Positions 7,743 through 15,016 of a DNA stretch of 64,000 nt are shown piece by piece. Each line of letters starts with the position of its first letter. Within the stretch, counting starts at the first letter, position 1. Source of the DNA: DASPWW01 sp963756745 (lineage in GTDB: Bacteria > Actinomycetota > Thermoleophilia > Solirubrobacterales > 70-9); assembly GCA_963756745.1 (NCBI GenBank), contig CAVWOU010000006.1:124001-188000 (forward strand). Direction: 5' to 3'. The translations under genes and the position numbers were made by a program. The notes beneath the pieces were generated by a model. That model was not told where the DNA came from, did not search any database, and worked only from the letters and a program-made list of their open reading frames with translations.

Positions 7743-8627
7743 ATCGCCGGGCAGCGACGCCACCTGCTGCTAGTCAACCCCGCCGCCGCGGGCGGGCGGG
7801 CGCTCAAGATGCTCCCGGAGCTCGAGCGCGCGCTCGAAAGGCGAGGCGTCGCGCACCGCACCGTGCGGACCGAGGCGCTCGAGCACGCGATCCACGAGGC
7901 GCGCGAGGCCGCTAGCGACGGTGAGATCCCGGTGGTGATGAGCGGCGACGGGCTGGTCGGCCAGGTCGGTGGCGTGCTCGCCGGCACCGAGGTTCCGCTT
8001 GGGGTCATCCCGGGCGGCAGAGGCAACGATCTCGCACGCGTGCTGGGCATTCCGAAGGACGTCGAGGGCGCCGCCGACGTGCTCGCCGCGGGCAACGTGC
8101 GACGCATCGACGTCGGCGAGGTGAACGGTCATCGCTTCGTTGGGATCGCGAGCTGCGGCTTCGACTCCGAGGCCAACCGGGTCGCAAACGAGGCAGAGCT
8201 GATCAGCGGAAACCTCGTCTACCTCTACGCCTGCTTGCGCACCCTCGCGGCATGGCGCCCGGCGCGTTTCACCGTCACGATCGACGGCGAGACGCGGGAG
8301 TTCACCGGATACACGGTCGCGGCCGCCAACAACAAGGCGTACGGCGGCGGCATGTTCCTTGCACCCCACGCCGAGTTGAACGACGGCCAGCTGGACGTCG
8401 TGTTGATCGAGCAGATCGGCAAGCTCCGGTACCTGGCTAACCTGCCAACGGTGTTCAAGGGCACCCACGTTGACAAGGCAGGCGTGACCGTTCTGCGCGG
8501 AGCCGAGGTCGAGATCGCGGCCGACCGACCTTTCGCCGTGTACGCCGACGGCGATCACCTCGCCGACCTCCCGGCCAGGGTCCACGTGCTGCCGAGCGCT
8601 CTCGGCGTAATCGCGCCCCCGGAGTGA
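7743..8627 (+). CDS. diacylglycerol kinase / lipid kinase family protein
   Basis: Lipid or sphingosine kinase-like enzyme of the DAGK catalytic family, which phosphorylates diacylglycerol-type lipids with ATP. It shows HLLLVNPAAAGGRAL at the N-terminus, VVMSGDGLVGQVGGVL (the GDG nucleotide-binding loop, with Ser-Gly-Asp-Gly instead of the common GGDGT), VIPGGRGNDLARVLGIP and a C-terminal YADGDHL. The NP.AG motif is encoded upstream of the first ATG (7809), and an in-frame stop sits at 7731-7733, so initiation must use ATT 7734, CTG 7737 or ATC 7743. I chose ATC because it lies six bases after the -10-like hexamer. The stop TGA is the first part of repeat copy A. Confidence 0.8.
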   Translation: MAGQRRHLLLVNPAAAGGRALKMLPELERALERRGVAHRTVRTEALEHAIHEAREAASDGEIPVVMSGDGLVGQVGGVLAGTEVPLGVIPGGRGNDLARVLGIPKDVEGAADVLAAGNVRRIDVGEVNGHRFVGIASCGFDSEANRVANEAELISGNLVYLYACLRTLAAWRPARFTVTIDGETREFTGYTVAAANNKAYGGGMFLAPHAELNDGQLDVVLIEQIGKLRYLANLPTVFKGTHVDKAGVTVLRGAEVEIAADRPFAVYADGDHLADLPARVHVLPSALGVIAPPE

Positions 8628-8668
8628 GCGCGAGGCTCTGCAAGGGTGTGGGTGGGCGGGGAAGTTGA
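8624..8668 (+). CDS. mini-ORF a of repeat copy A (14 aa)
   Basis: GTG at 8624 overlaps the kinase stop (GTGA) and opens a frame reading MSARLCKGVGGRGS before TGA 8666-8668. The same peptide is encoded by copy B, with a GGT/GGC synonymous difference, and a close variant (MSARLYKGVGGRGM) by copy C. Coding is inferred only from this conservation and from the exact overlaps with neighbouring frames. I know no family with this sequence. Confidence 0.4.
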   Translation: MSARLCKGVGGRGS

Positions 8669-8688
8669 TACTGGGCCGAGCGCGAACA
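8624..8688 (+). repeat. 65-bp intercistronic repeat, copy A
   Basis: Nearly identical to 10070-10134 (2 differences) and to the reverse complement of 56031-56095. It begins with GTGAGCGCGAGGCTCT, whose TGA is the stop codon of the kinase gene. It contains GGGTGTGGGTGGGCGGGG, four G-runs with loops of 3, 1 and 1 bases that fit the G-quadruplex pattern, and ends with CGAGCGCGAACA. It fills the gap between the kinase gene and murT on the transcribed strand. It is not a tRNA or a terminator with a T-run. Confidence 0.9.
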
Positions 8689-8700
8689 TCAGTGATGTGA
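8665..8700 (+). CDS. mini-ORF b of repeat copy A (11 aa)
   Basis: TTG 8665 follows a GGGGAAG stretch that may serve as ribosome-binding site and overlaps the stop of mini-ORF a. The frame reads MILGRARTSVM and its TGA (8698-8700) overlaps the GTG start of murT (GTGA). Copy C has an equivalent 11-residue frame that ends in the same way on nrnA. Start codon choice is uncertain because the ATG of the other copies is ATA here. Confidence 0.4.
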   Translation: MILGRARTSVM

Positions 8701-10073
8701 GCCGGCTCTTCGGCCCCAAGGTGGCGCTGGCAAGGGCGACCGGTGCGGTCAGCCGGCGCAGCGGGCGCGGCGGCGGTACGACGCTTCCGGGCAGGATGCT
8801 GCTTCGGCTCGCCCCTGACGCCATCGGCCGTCTCGCCGTCTCGCTCGAGCGCGGCTCGACGATCATCAGCGCAACCAACGGCAAGACCACCACCGCGGGG
8901 ATGCTCGCCGAGATCCTGCGCGCGGACGGCCGGCTCCCGGTCCACAACCGCGCGGGCTCGAACATGAGCTGGGGGGTCGCGACGGCGCTCCTCGAGCAGA
9001 GCGGCACCGAGGGCCTGTTCGAGGTGGACGAAGCGTGGCTTCCGGCAGTGGCCGAGGAGCTCGAGCCGCGGTTGATCGTGCTCGGCAACCTGTTTCGCGA
9101 CCAGCTCGACCGCTACGGCGAGCTCGAGCGGCTCGCCGACGACTGGGCGGCGCTGGTCGAGGCACGCGCCGGCGCGACCGAGTTCGTGCTCAACGCCGAC
9201 GACCCGCTCGTCGCCGACCTCGGTAGGGACCGCGATGGGAATCGCCGTCCGGGCGTGACGTATTTCGGCATCGAAGACTCCACCCAGGGGCTGCCCGCGC
9301 TCGAGCACGCCCACGACGCGAAGCACTGCCGGCGCTGCGGCGCGGCTTACGTGTACGAGCGCGCCTTCGTCGGGCACCTCGGTCACTACACGTGCCCGAA
9401 CTGCGACGCCGACCGCCCAGTGCCGGACGTCGCCGCCACCGAGATCGCGCTCGAGGGGATGGGCGGCTCGCGACTCGCGATCCGCACTCCGGACGGCGAG
9501 CTGCGCGCGCGCCTGCCGCTCCCGGGCCTCTACAACGTCTACAACGCGATCGCGGCGGTGGCCGCGGCCCTGCGACTCGGTGTCGAGCTCGACGTCGTGA
9601 CGCGGGGTCTCGAGGCCATGAAGGCGGTGTTCGGCCGGGTCGAGACGATCGAGGTCTCCGGCACTCCGGTATCGATCCTCCTGATCAAGAATCCGGTCGG
9701 CGCCAACGAGGTGTTGCGAACGCTTCGCCTCGAGAGCGGCGACCGTGGCCTCGACCTCTGGATCGCGCTCAACGACCGGATCGCCGACGGCCGCGACGTG
9801 TCCTGGGTCTGGGACGCGGACTTCGAGCTTCTCGACGGCTCGGTGCGCACCGTGGTGTGCGCCGGCACCCGAGCGCCGGAGATGGCCGTGCGCCTCAAGT
9901 ACGCGGGTTTGCCGGCGGACGCGATCGAGGTCGTGGACGGCATCGAGGAGTCGCTCGACCGCGCGATCATCCGTGCCGACGGACGGCTGTTCGCCCTCCC
10001 CACCTACACGGCGCTGCTCGAGCTGCGCAAGCTGCTCGCCGACCGCAACATCGCCCCGGAGTTCTGGCGGTGA
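8697..10073 (+). CDS. murT: MurT, lipid II isoglutaminyl synthase Mur-ligase subunit
   Basis: Catalytic ATP-dependent subunit of the MurT-GatD complex, which amidates the D-glutamate of lipid II to D-isoglutamine on the cytoplasmic side. The Mur ligase P-loop is at residues about 58-66 (SATNGKTTT). The central domain carries a four-cysteine ribbon (HCRRCGAAY and YTCPNCDAD), a MurT hallmark, and the C-terminal domain has NDRIADGRDVSWVWDADFE with the conserved DGRD acid. Length 458 fits. GTG 8697 is preferred because it overlaps the stop of the mini-ORF in the repeat; a GTG inside the repeat (8648) would add 17 odd residues. GatD is two genes downstream. Confidence 0.92.
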   Translation: MSRLFGPKVALARATGAVSRRSGRGGGTTLPGRMLLRLAPDAIGRLAVSLERGSTIISATNGKTTTAGMLAEILRADGRLPVHNRAGSNMSWGVATALLEQSGTEGLFEVDEAWLPAVAEELEPRLIVLGNLFRDQLDRYGELERLADDWAALVEARAGATEFVLNADDPLVADLGRDRDGNRRPGVTYFGIEDSTQGLPALEHAHDAKHCRRCGAAYVYERAFVGHLGHYTCPNCDADRPVPDVAATEIALEGMGGSRLAIRTPDGELRARLPLPGLYNVYNAIAAVAAALRLGVELDVVTRGLEAMKAVFGRVETIEVSGTPVSILLIKNPVGANEVLRTLRLESGDRGLDLWIALNDRIADGRDVSWVWDADFELLDGSVRTVVCAGTRAPEMAVRLKYAGLPADAIEVVDGIEESLDRAIIRADGRLFALPTYTALLELRKLLADRNIAPEFWR

Positions 10074-10114
10074 GCGCGAGGCTCTGCAAGGGTGTGGGCG
10101 GGCGGGGAAGTTGA
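10070..10114 (+). CDS. mini-ORF a of repeat copy B (14 aa)
   Basis: GTG overlapping the murT stop opens MSARLCKGVGGRGS, identical to copy A at the protein level. Its TGA (10112-10114) overlaps the ATG of the next frame as TGATG. Inferred coding from conservation and overlap only. Confidence 0.4.
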   Translation: MSARLCKGVGGRGS

Positions 10115-10134
10115 TGCTGGGCCGAGCGCGAACA
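10070..10134 (+). repeat. 65-bp intercistronic repeat, copy B
   Basis: Differs from copy A at two positions and keeps all four G-runs (GGGTGTGGGCGGGCGGGG). Its TGA at 10071-10073 is the stop codon of murT. The downstream ATG at 10114 lies inside the repeat and opens the methyltransferase gene, so here the last 21 bases of the repeat are translated as part of a normal protein. Confidence 0.9.
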
Positions 10135-10869
10135 CCTGATGAGGTCGCGTGGCACGAGGTCGAGTGCGGGACCTACTCGGAGGACCTGCAGCTGTGGGAG
10201 GAGCTGGCCGAGGAGCACGGCGGACCGGTTCTCGAGCTCGGGTGCGGCACCGGGAGGGTCGCTCTGCACCTCGCCCGCCAGGGTCATGAGGTGCTCGGCA
10301 TCGACACCGAGCGGTCGCTGGTCGACACGCTCAACGCACGCGCCCGCGAGGCGGAGCTGCCGGCGCGCGCGATCGTCGCCGACGCGGCGAGCTTCGACCT
10401 CGACGAGCGCTTCCCGCTCGTCATCGCGCCGATGCAGCTCGTCCAGCTGCTCGATCGGGCGCGGCGCCGAGCGATGCTCGCCCGCGTTGTCGGGCAGCTG
10501 CAGCCAGGTGGGGTGCTCGCTGCCTCTCTGGTGGAGGCGGATTCGCTTCCCGAGCCGACCACCGAGCCCGCCCGCGACGAGGTGCCTCCCCTCCCCGACG
10601 TGCGCGAGCTCGACGGGTGGATCTACTCCAGCCTGCCGCTCAACGTCCGTCGCGCGAACGGAGTGATCTCGATCGAGCGCCTCCGCCAGGCGGTGGCGCC
10701 GGGGGGCGCGCTCACCGAGGAGGTTGACATAACCGAGCTCGACCCCCTCCCGCCCGGCGAGCTTGAGGACGAGGCCCGCGACGCCGGACTCCAAGCGAGG
10801 CCTCGCCGGGACGTGCCGTCCACCGACTGGCACGTCGGCTCGACCGTGTGCATGCTGGAGGCTCCGTGA
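10114..10869 (+). CDS. class I SAM-dependent methyltransferase between murT and gatD
   Basis: Methyltransferase of 251 residues. The SAM motif VLELGCGTGRVALHLARQGH is at about residues 35-55, followed by VLGIDTERSLVDTLN and a VIAPMQLVQLL segment at the motif IV position. The substrate is unknown. The ATG at 10114 lies inside repeat copy B, so the first eight residues (MLGRARTP) are repeat-derived and match the mini-ORF b of the other copies; the family-like part begins at DEVAWHEVECG. The stop overlaps the gatD ATG (TGATG). Its place between murT and gatD is unusual and may suggest a cell-wall related substrate, which is inference. Confidence 0.85.
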   Translation: MLGRARTPDEVAWHEVECGTYSEDLQLWEELAEEHGGPVLELGCGTGRVALHLARQGHEVLGIDTERSLVDTLNARAREAELPARAIVADAASFDLDERFPLVIAPMQLVQLLDRARRRAMLARVVGQLQPGGVLAASLVEADSLPEPTTEPARDEVPPLPDVRELDGWIYSSLPLNVRRANGVISIERLRQAVAPGGALTEEVDITELDPLPPGELEDEARDAGLQARPRRDVPSTDWHVGSTVCMLEAP

Positions 10870-11606
10870 TGGAGCTGCGGTTGCTGGCCCTGTATCCGGA
10901 CCAGATGAACATCTACGCCGACCGCGGGAACATGATCTTCCTGCGCCGGCGCTGCGAATGGCGCGGGATCGGGTTCTCCTACGCCGCCGCGGGACCCGGC
11001 GAGCGCTTCGACCCCGGCGCGCACGACCTGATCTACATCGGGGGCGGCCAGGACCGCGACCAGGTGCTCGTCGCCGCCGATATGGTCGAGACCAAACGCG
11101 ACGCCATCGCCGCGTCGGCAGAGGACGGCGCCGTCGTGCTCGCGGTGTGCGGCGGGTACCAGCTCCTCGGCCACGGCTACCAGCTCGGCGACGATCGCAT
11201 CGAGGGCCTTGGGCTCGCCGACCTCGAGACCGTGCGCGAGCCCGGTCCCCGCCTGATCGGCAACGTGACGATCGAAGTCGATCTCGGCACCGGCCCGCGG
11301 CTGGTCGCCGGGTTCGAGAACCACGGAGGTCGCACCTACCTCGGCGACTCGGCCGAGCCGCTCGGCCGCGTGCTCAGCGGACACGGGAACAACGGCAAGG
11401 ACGGGCGCGAGGGAGTGCGCCGCCTGAACGTGCTCGGGACCTACCTCCACGGCCCGCTGCTGCCGAAGAACTCATGGCTCGCGGACCGGCTGATTCAGCT
11501 CGCGCTCGCGCGCCGAACTGGGGCCGAGCCGGGGCTCGAGCCGCTCGACGACGAGCTCGAGGTGGCCGCGCACGAATCGGCGCGCCTCGCCGCGCGCGGG
11601 CGCTGA
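10869..11606 (+). CDS. gatD: GatD, lipid II isoglutaminyl synthase glutamine amidotransferase subunit
   Basis: Class I (triad) glutamine amidotransferase that releases ammonia from glutamine for MurT. From ATG 10869 the nucleophile Cys is residue 94 in LAVCGGYQLLGHGY, and the His is in GTYLHGPLLPKN near residue 194; MNIYADRGN at the N-terminus is typical of the GatD/CobQ-like branch. 245 residues is the usual length. An in-frame start 21 bases upstream lies inside the methyltransferase gene; I prefer the ATG overlapping its stop. It works with MurT, encoded at 8697. Confidence 0.93.
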   Translation: MELRLLALYPDQMNIYADRGNMIFLRRRCEWRGIGFSYAAAGPGERFDPGAHDLIYIGGGQDRDQVLVAADMVETKRDAIAASAEDGAVVLAVCGGYQLLGHGYQLGDDRIEGLGLADLETVREPGPRLIGNVTIEVDLGTGPRLVAGFENHGGRTYLGDSAEPLGRVLSGHGNNGKDGREGVRRLNVLGTYLHGPLLPKNSWLADRLIQLALARRTGAEPGLEPLDDELEVAAHESARLAARGR

Positions 11607-11640
11607 CCAAGCGGCAATCGAGTCCGAGATACTGCGCCAG

Positions 11641-12405
11641 ATGGCAGTCAGCCACATCAGCCAGGCGTTTCCCGACAGGGTCGAAGTGCGCGGCCGCGAC
11701 CTCACCGGCGAGCTGATGGGCAGCATGAGCTTCACCGAGTACTTCCACCTGCTGCTCACCGGCCGAGGAGCCGACCGAGGACCAGCGCTTCTTTCTCGAC
11801 CTGCTGCTCGTCGCGATCGCTGAGCACGGGATGATGCCCACCAACGTCGCCGCGAGAATGACGCTTGCCGCCGACCCCGGATCGCTCCAGGGAGCCGTCG
11901 CAGCCGGAATCCTCGGTTGCGGTCCGGTCATCCTCGGCACCTCCGAGGCGTGCGCGCGGCTGCTCGAAGCGGCGCAGGAGCGCGTGGCGGCCGGCTCCGA
12001 CCGCGCGACCGTGGCGGAGGAGATGTCCCGCGCGGTCCATGCATCCGGTGAGCAGACTGCCCGGCTTCGGCCATCCGGTCCACAGGCCGCTCGATCCGCG
12101 CGCGGAGCGGATCCTCGAGCTCGCGGACGCGCACGGGGTAACCGGCCCCCACGTCGTGCTTGCGCGCGAGTTTCACGACGCCGCGGCCGAAGCATGGGGC
12201 AGCCCGCTGACGATGAACGTCTCGATGCCGATCGCGGCGGTCATGCTCGACCTCGGCTTCCCGTCCGCCGCCGTGAAGTCGGTGCCGATTCTCGCACGGA
12301 CCGCCGGCCTCCTCGCCCACCTCGCCGAGGAGCGAGAGCATCCGCTCGGCCTCCTGATGGCGGCGCGAGGCCGAGGAGGCGGTCACGTACGAGCGCCCGC
12401 CGTAG
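11641..12405 (+). pseudogene. citrate synthase / citryl-CoA lyase family protein, three frameshifts
   Basis: Pieces in three frames join into a citrate synthase-superfamily protein of about 255 residues: FTEYFHLLLTG, then EDQRFFLDLLLVAIAEHGMM and a central helix region, then LPGFGHPVHRPLDPRA with the conserved GFGHP.H motif, and last AEEAVTYERPP before TAG 12403. Frame changes fall near 11765, 12050 and 12357. The short form without the large N-terminal domain resembles the citryl-CoA lyase-like subfamily. Each piece is well conserved and free of internal stops, so sequence errors are more likely than old decay. It is followed directly by a CoA-ligase-like gene, suggesting an acyl-CoA pathway. 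Confidence 0.7.
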
Positions 12406-12417
12406 GCGCGCTCGACG

Positions 12418-13731
12418 ATGGCGGCGCCCGAGATCGAGTCCCGCCCGTGGGCGGAGCAGCTGACCGTCGACGACGCGTCCTACCGGGCACAGCTCGCCTA
12501 CCTATTCGAGCGCTCGCCGTTCTATCGCGACAAGCTGACGGCGCGCGGCGATCGAGTCCGCCGCGGACGCCGGCGGGCTGGCGGAGATCGCGCGGCTGCC
12601 GCTGACCGAGAAGCGCGAGATGCGAGAGCCACTGCACGCCCGAGAATCCGATCGGCGCGCATCTGTGCGCGGACCGTCCGAGATCGCGCGCGATGTACTC
12701 GACGAGCGGAACGACCGGCACGCCGAGCTACATCCCGCTCACCGCTGAGCGACCTCGACAACTGGGTCACGGGGTCGGCCCGCAGCTACGGCGCCTCCGG
12801 GATCGACGGCGGGCGAGAGCGTCGTCATCGACGTACAACGCCGGGCCCGTTCGCGGCCGGAGCGGCGCTCGGCTCATTCGATCGCCTCGGCCTCTTGCAC
12901 ATCCCTGTCGGGACCGGGAACACCGAGCGCCTGATGCGCGCGATCGAGCTACTGCGGCCGCGGAACGCCGTGGTCCTGACGCCCTCGTATCGCCGCATAC
13001 CTCGTCGAGTGGGCGGCGGCGCGCGACTTCGACCTGCCGGGCGTCGAGCGTCGAGCGCGTGCTCGTGGCGGGTGAGCCGGGCGGGGGCGAGGCGGCGTTC
13101 CGCGCCGAGCTCGAGGAGGGCTGGCGTGCGAGGGTCACCGAGGCGATGGGGATCGGGGACATCGGCGTCTCGCTGTGGGGCGAGTGCGAGGACCAGCGAC
13201 GGGATGCACCTCGGCGCGCGCGGGTTCGTCCACCCGGAGCTGGTCGACCCCGGGAGCGGCGCCGCGATCGAGCTCGACGACGGCGCCACCGGGGAGCTGG
13301 TGCTGACGCACCTCCGCCACCGCGCGGCGCCGCTGCTGCGCTTTCGCACCCGCGACCACGTCGAGGTGCGAACGAGCGCGTGCCCGTGCGGGCGCACCGG
13401 CCCTCGCGTGCGCTGCATCGGGCGCACCGACGACATGCTGATCGTCCGCGGCGTCAACGTGTTCCCGTCGGCGGTGCGCGAGGTGGTCGGCGGGCTCGGC
13501 CCGCGTGTGAGCGGCAACGTCCTCGTCCGGCCGCGGGCGCCCGGGGCGAAGCAGGACCCGCCGCTCCCCGTCAGCGTCGAGCTGGCGCGCGAGGAGGCGG
13601 CCGACCCCGCGCTCGCGGAGGAGGTCCGGGGGCGGCTGCGCGAGGCGCTCACGTTCCAGGCCGAGGTCGAGCTGGTCCCGTTCGGGACGCTGGAGCGCAG
13701 CGAGTACAAGTCGCGGCTCGTCGAGCGGTAG
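12418..13731 (+). pseudogene. phenylacetate-CoA ligase-like AMP-forming enzyme, many frameshifts
   Basis: AMP-binding acyl-CoA ligase of the PaaK type. The start (YLFERSPFYRDKL) is in the frame of ATG 12418. The adenylate-binding loop YSTSGTTGTPSYIPLT near 12690 is in another frame, as are the RVLVAGEPGGGEAAF and TEAMGIGDIGVSLWGE segments near 13060-13180. The C-terminal third (GELVLTHLRHRAAPLLRFRTRD then RTDDMLIVRGVNVFPSA) returns to the first frame. At least seven small indels are needed. With these repaired it would be about 430 residues, the family length. The last 180 codons are intact and the SD of the next gene overlaps the 3' end region. Confidence 0.75.
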
Positions 13732-13757
13732 ATTCCCACCAGGACCAGGAGGAGGAA

Positions 13758-14438
13758 ATGGCAGACCACACGCTGAGCATCCTGACGCCGAGCGTCAACA
13801 ACCTGTCCGTTCGCGTCTTCGTGCGCGCCGCGGGGCTCGAGTTCGAAGAGGTCGACGTGTGGGGGAAGAAGGACGAGCCCGCCTTCGTGGAGAAGAACCC
13901 GTCCACCCTTACGCCGCTGCTCGAGGAGGAGGGGCTGCCGAAGGGGTCGCTGTGGGAGAGCTGCGCGATCATGCAGTACCTCGCCAACAAGCACGGCCTC
14001 GACGAGCTCTACCCCACCGACCTGGCCGAGCGGGCGATGACCGACAGCGCGATGTTCTACATCGTCGGGACCCTGTACCCGCTCGTCGCCCGCGCCACGT
14101 ACCCGACGCTCGGCTTCCCGCAGTACGCGGGCGAGGTCGCGACCTCCGACGCCGACGACGAGATGAAGGCGAAGGCGCAGAAGGACGCCGAGGCCGCGAT
14201 CGCGCAGCCGCTCGAGGCGCTGCGCGCTCACTTCCTCGACGGCCGGCGGTTCATCGGCGGCGACTCGCCCTCGATCGCCGACATCCGCCTCGCCGTCACC
14301 CTCGAGTTCCTGCGCGCGGTGGACTACGAGTTCCCCGAGTGGGCGGAGGAGTACATGACCGCGGTGGAGACGGCGCTCGGAGACGCATACGCCGAGCCCG
14401 TCGCCGATGTGCGCGGATTTGTGGCCTCGGCGAAGTAG
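13758..14438 (+). CDS. glutathione S-transferase family protein
   Basis: GST-fold protein of 226 residues. The N-terminal thioredoxin-like domain includes LSVRVFVRAAGLEFEEVDVW and the cis-Pro segment STLTPLLEE, then the ligand-contact WESCAIMQYLA; the all-helical C-terminal domain contains RFIGGDSPSIADIRLAVTLEF with the N-capping box. The start is marked by a strong Shine-Dalgarno run (GGAGGAGGAA) directly before ATG 13758, unusual in this GC-rich window where many starts lack one. Actinobacteria of this kind mostly use mycothiol or other thiols, so the thiol substrate is open. Confidence 0.88.
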   Translation: MADHTLSILTPSVNNLSVRVFVRAAGLEFEEVDVWGKKDEPAFVEKNPSTLTPLLEEEGLPKGSLWESCAIMQYLANKHGLDELYPTDLAERAMTDSAMFYIVGTLYPLVARATYPTLGFPQYAGEVATSDADDEMKAKAQKDAEAAIAQPLEALRAHFLDGRRFIGGDSPSIADIRLAVTLEFLRAVDYEFPEWAEEYMTAVETALGDAYAEPVADVRGFVASAK

Positions 14439-14463
14439 CGCCGCCCAATTCGGCGATGCTGTG

Positions 14464-14574
14464 GATCAGCGCTCGATGAACTGGTAGTCGAGCCGGATCC
14501 GGCCGTCCCGGAGCGAGGATGAGGAACTCGAGCCCGACCGCGACGGCCTCGGCGAATCTGGTCGCAGCCGCGAG
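14464..14574 (-). pseudogene. possible relic of an NTF2/SnoaL-like gene, C-terminal end
   Basis: On the minus strand after the dut stop, FAEAVAVGLEFLIL in one frame and DGRIRLDYQFIER followed by TGA in a neighbouring frame together resemble the last strand pair of NTF2/SnoaL-like proteins. There is no start region and one frame change. It is weak evidence from a short stretch; nothing else is seen between the GST and dut genes. Confidence 0.25.
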
Positions 14575-15006
14575 CTAGCGCCCGCTCGAACCGAACCCCG
14601 CCAGCCCTCGTGCGCTCTCGTCGAGCGCCTCGACCTCGGTCGGATCCGCGTGAGCGAACGGGATCAGCACGAGCTGTGCGATGCGGTCGCCGGGGCGGAC
14701 CTCGAAGGTCGCAGCCGGATCGGTGTTGACCAGCAGCACCCGCAGCTCCCCGCGGTACCCGGAGTCGATCAGCCCGGGCGCGTTGGCGAGCGTGACTCCG
14801 TGGCGGGCCGCGAGGCCCGAGCGAGGGAGCACGAGGCCGGCGTGGCCCTCGGGGACCTCGACCGCGATTCCCGTGCCGACGCTCGCACGCTCGCCGGGCG
14901 CCAGCGTCGCCGCCGCCGCCGCGTGCAGGTCGAGCCCTGCGTCGCCGGCGTGGGCGCGCGTTGGAAGACTGGCCTCCTCCCGCAGCCGGCTGACCCGAAG
15001 CTCCAC
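14575..15006 (-). CDS. dut: deoxyuridine 5'-triphosphate nucleotidohydrolase
   Basis: dUTPase, which hydrolyses dUTP to dUMP and pyrophosphate and keeps uracil out of DNA. Its family motifs appear in order: AGDAGLDLHA (motif 1), VLPRSGLAARHG (motif 2), NAPGLIDSGYRGELRVLLVN (motif 3 with the Asp and Tyr), GDRIAQLVLIP (motif 4) and RGLAGFGSSG (motif 5, the P-loop-like tail). 143 residues from GTG 15006 is the usual trimeric form. It lies 10 bases downstream of hflX on the same strand. Confidence 0.94.
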   Translation of the reverse strand: MELRVSRLREEASLPTRAHAGDAGLDLHAAAAATLAPGERASVGTGIAVEVPEGHAGLVLPRSGLAARHGVTLANAPGLIDSGYRGELRVLLVNTDPAATFEVRPGDRIAQLVLIPFAHADPTEVEALDESARGLAGFGSSGR

Positions 15007-15016
15007 GCGGTCCAGA

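Noticed and set aside
8624..8688. Repeat interpreted as Rho-independent terminator or REP palindrome
   Set aside because: It has no long inverted repeat and no T-run; the shared GAGCGCGA near both ends is a direct, not inverted, repeat.
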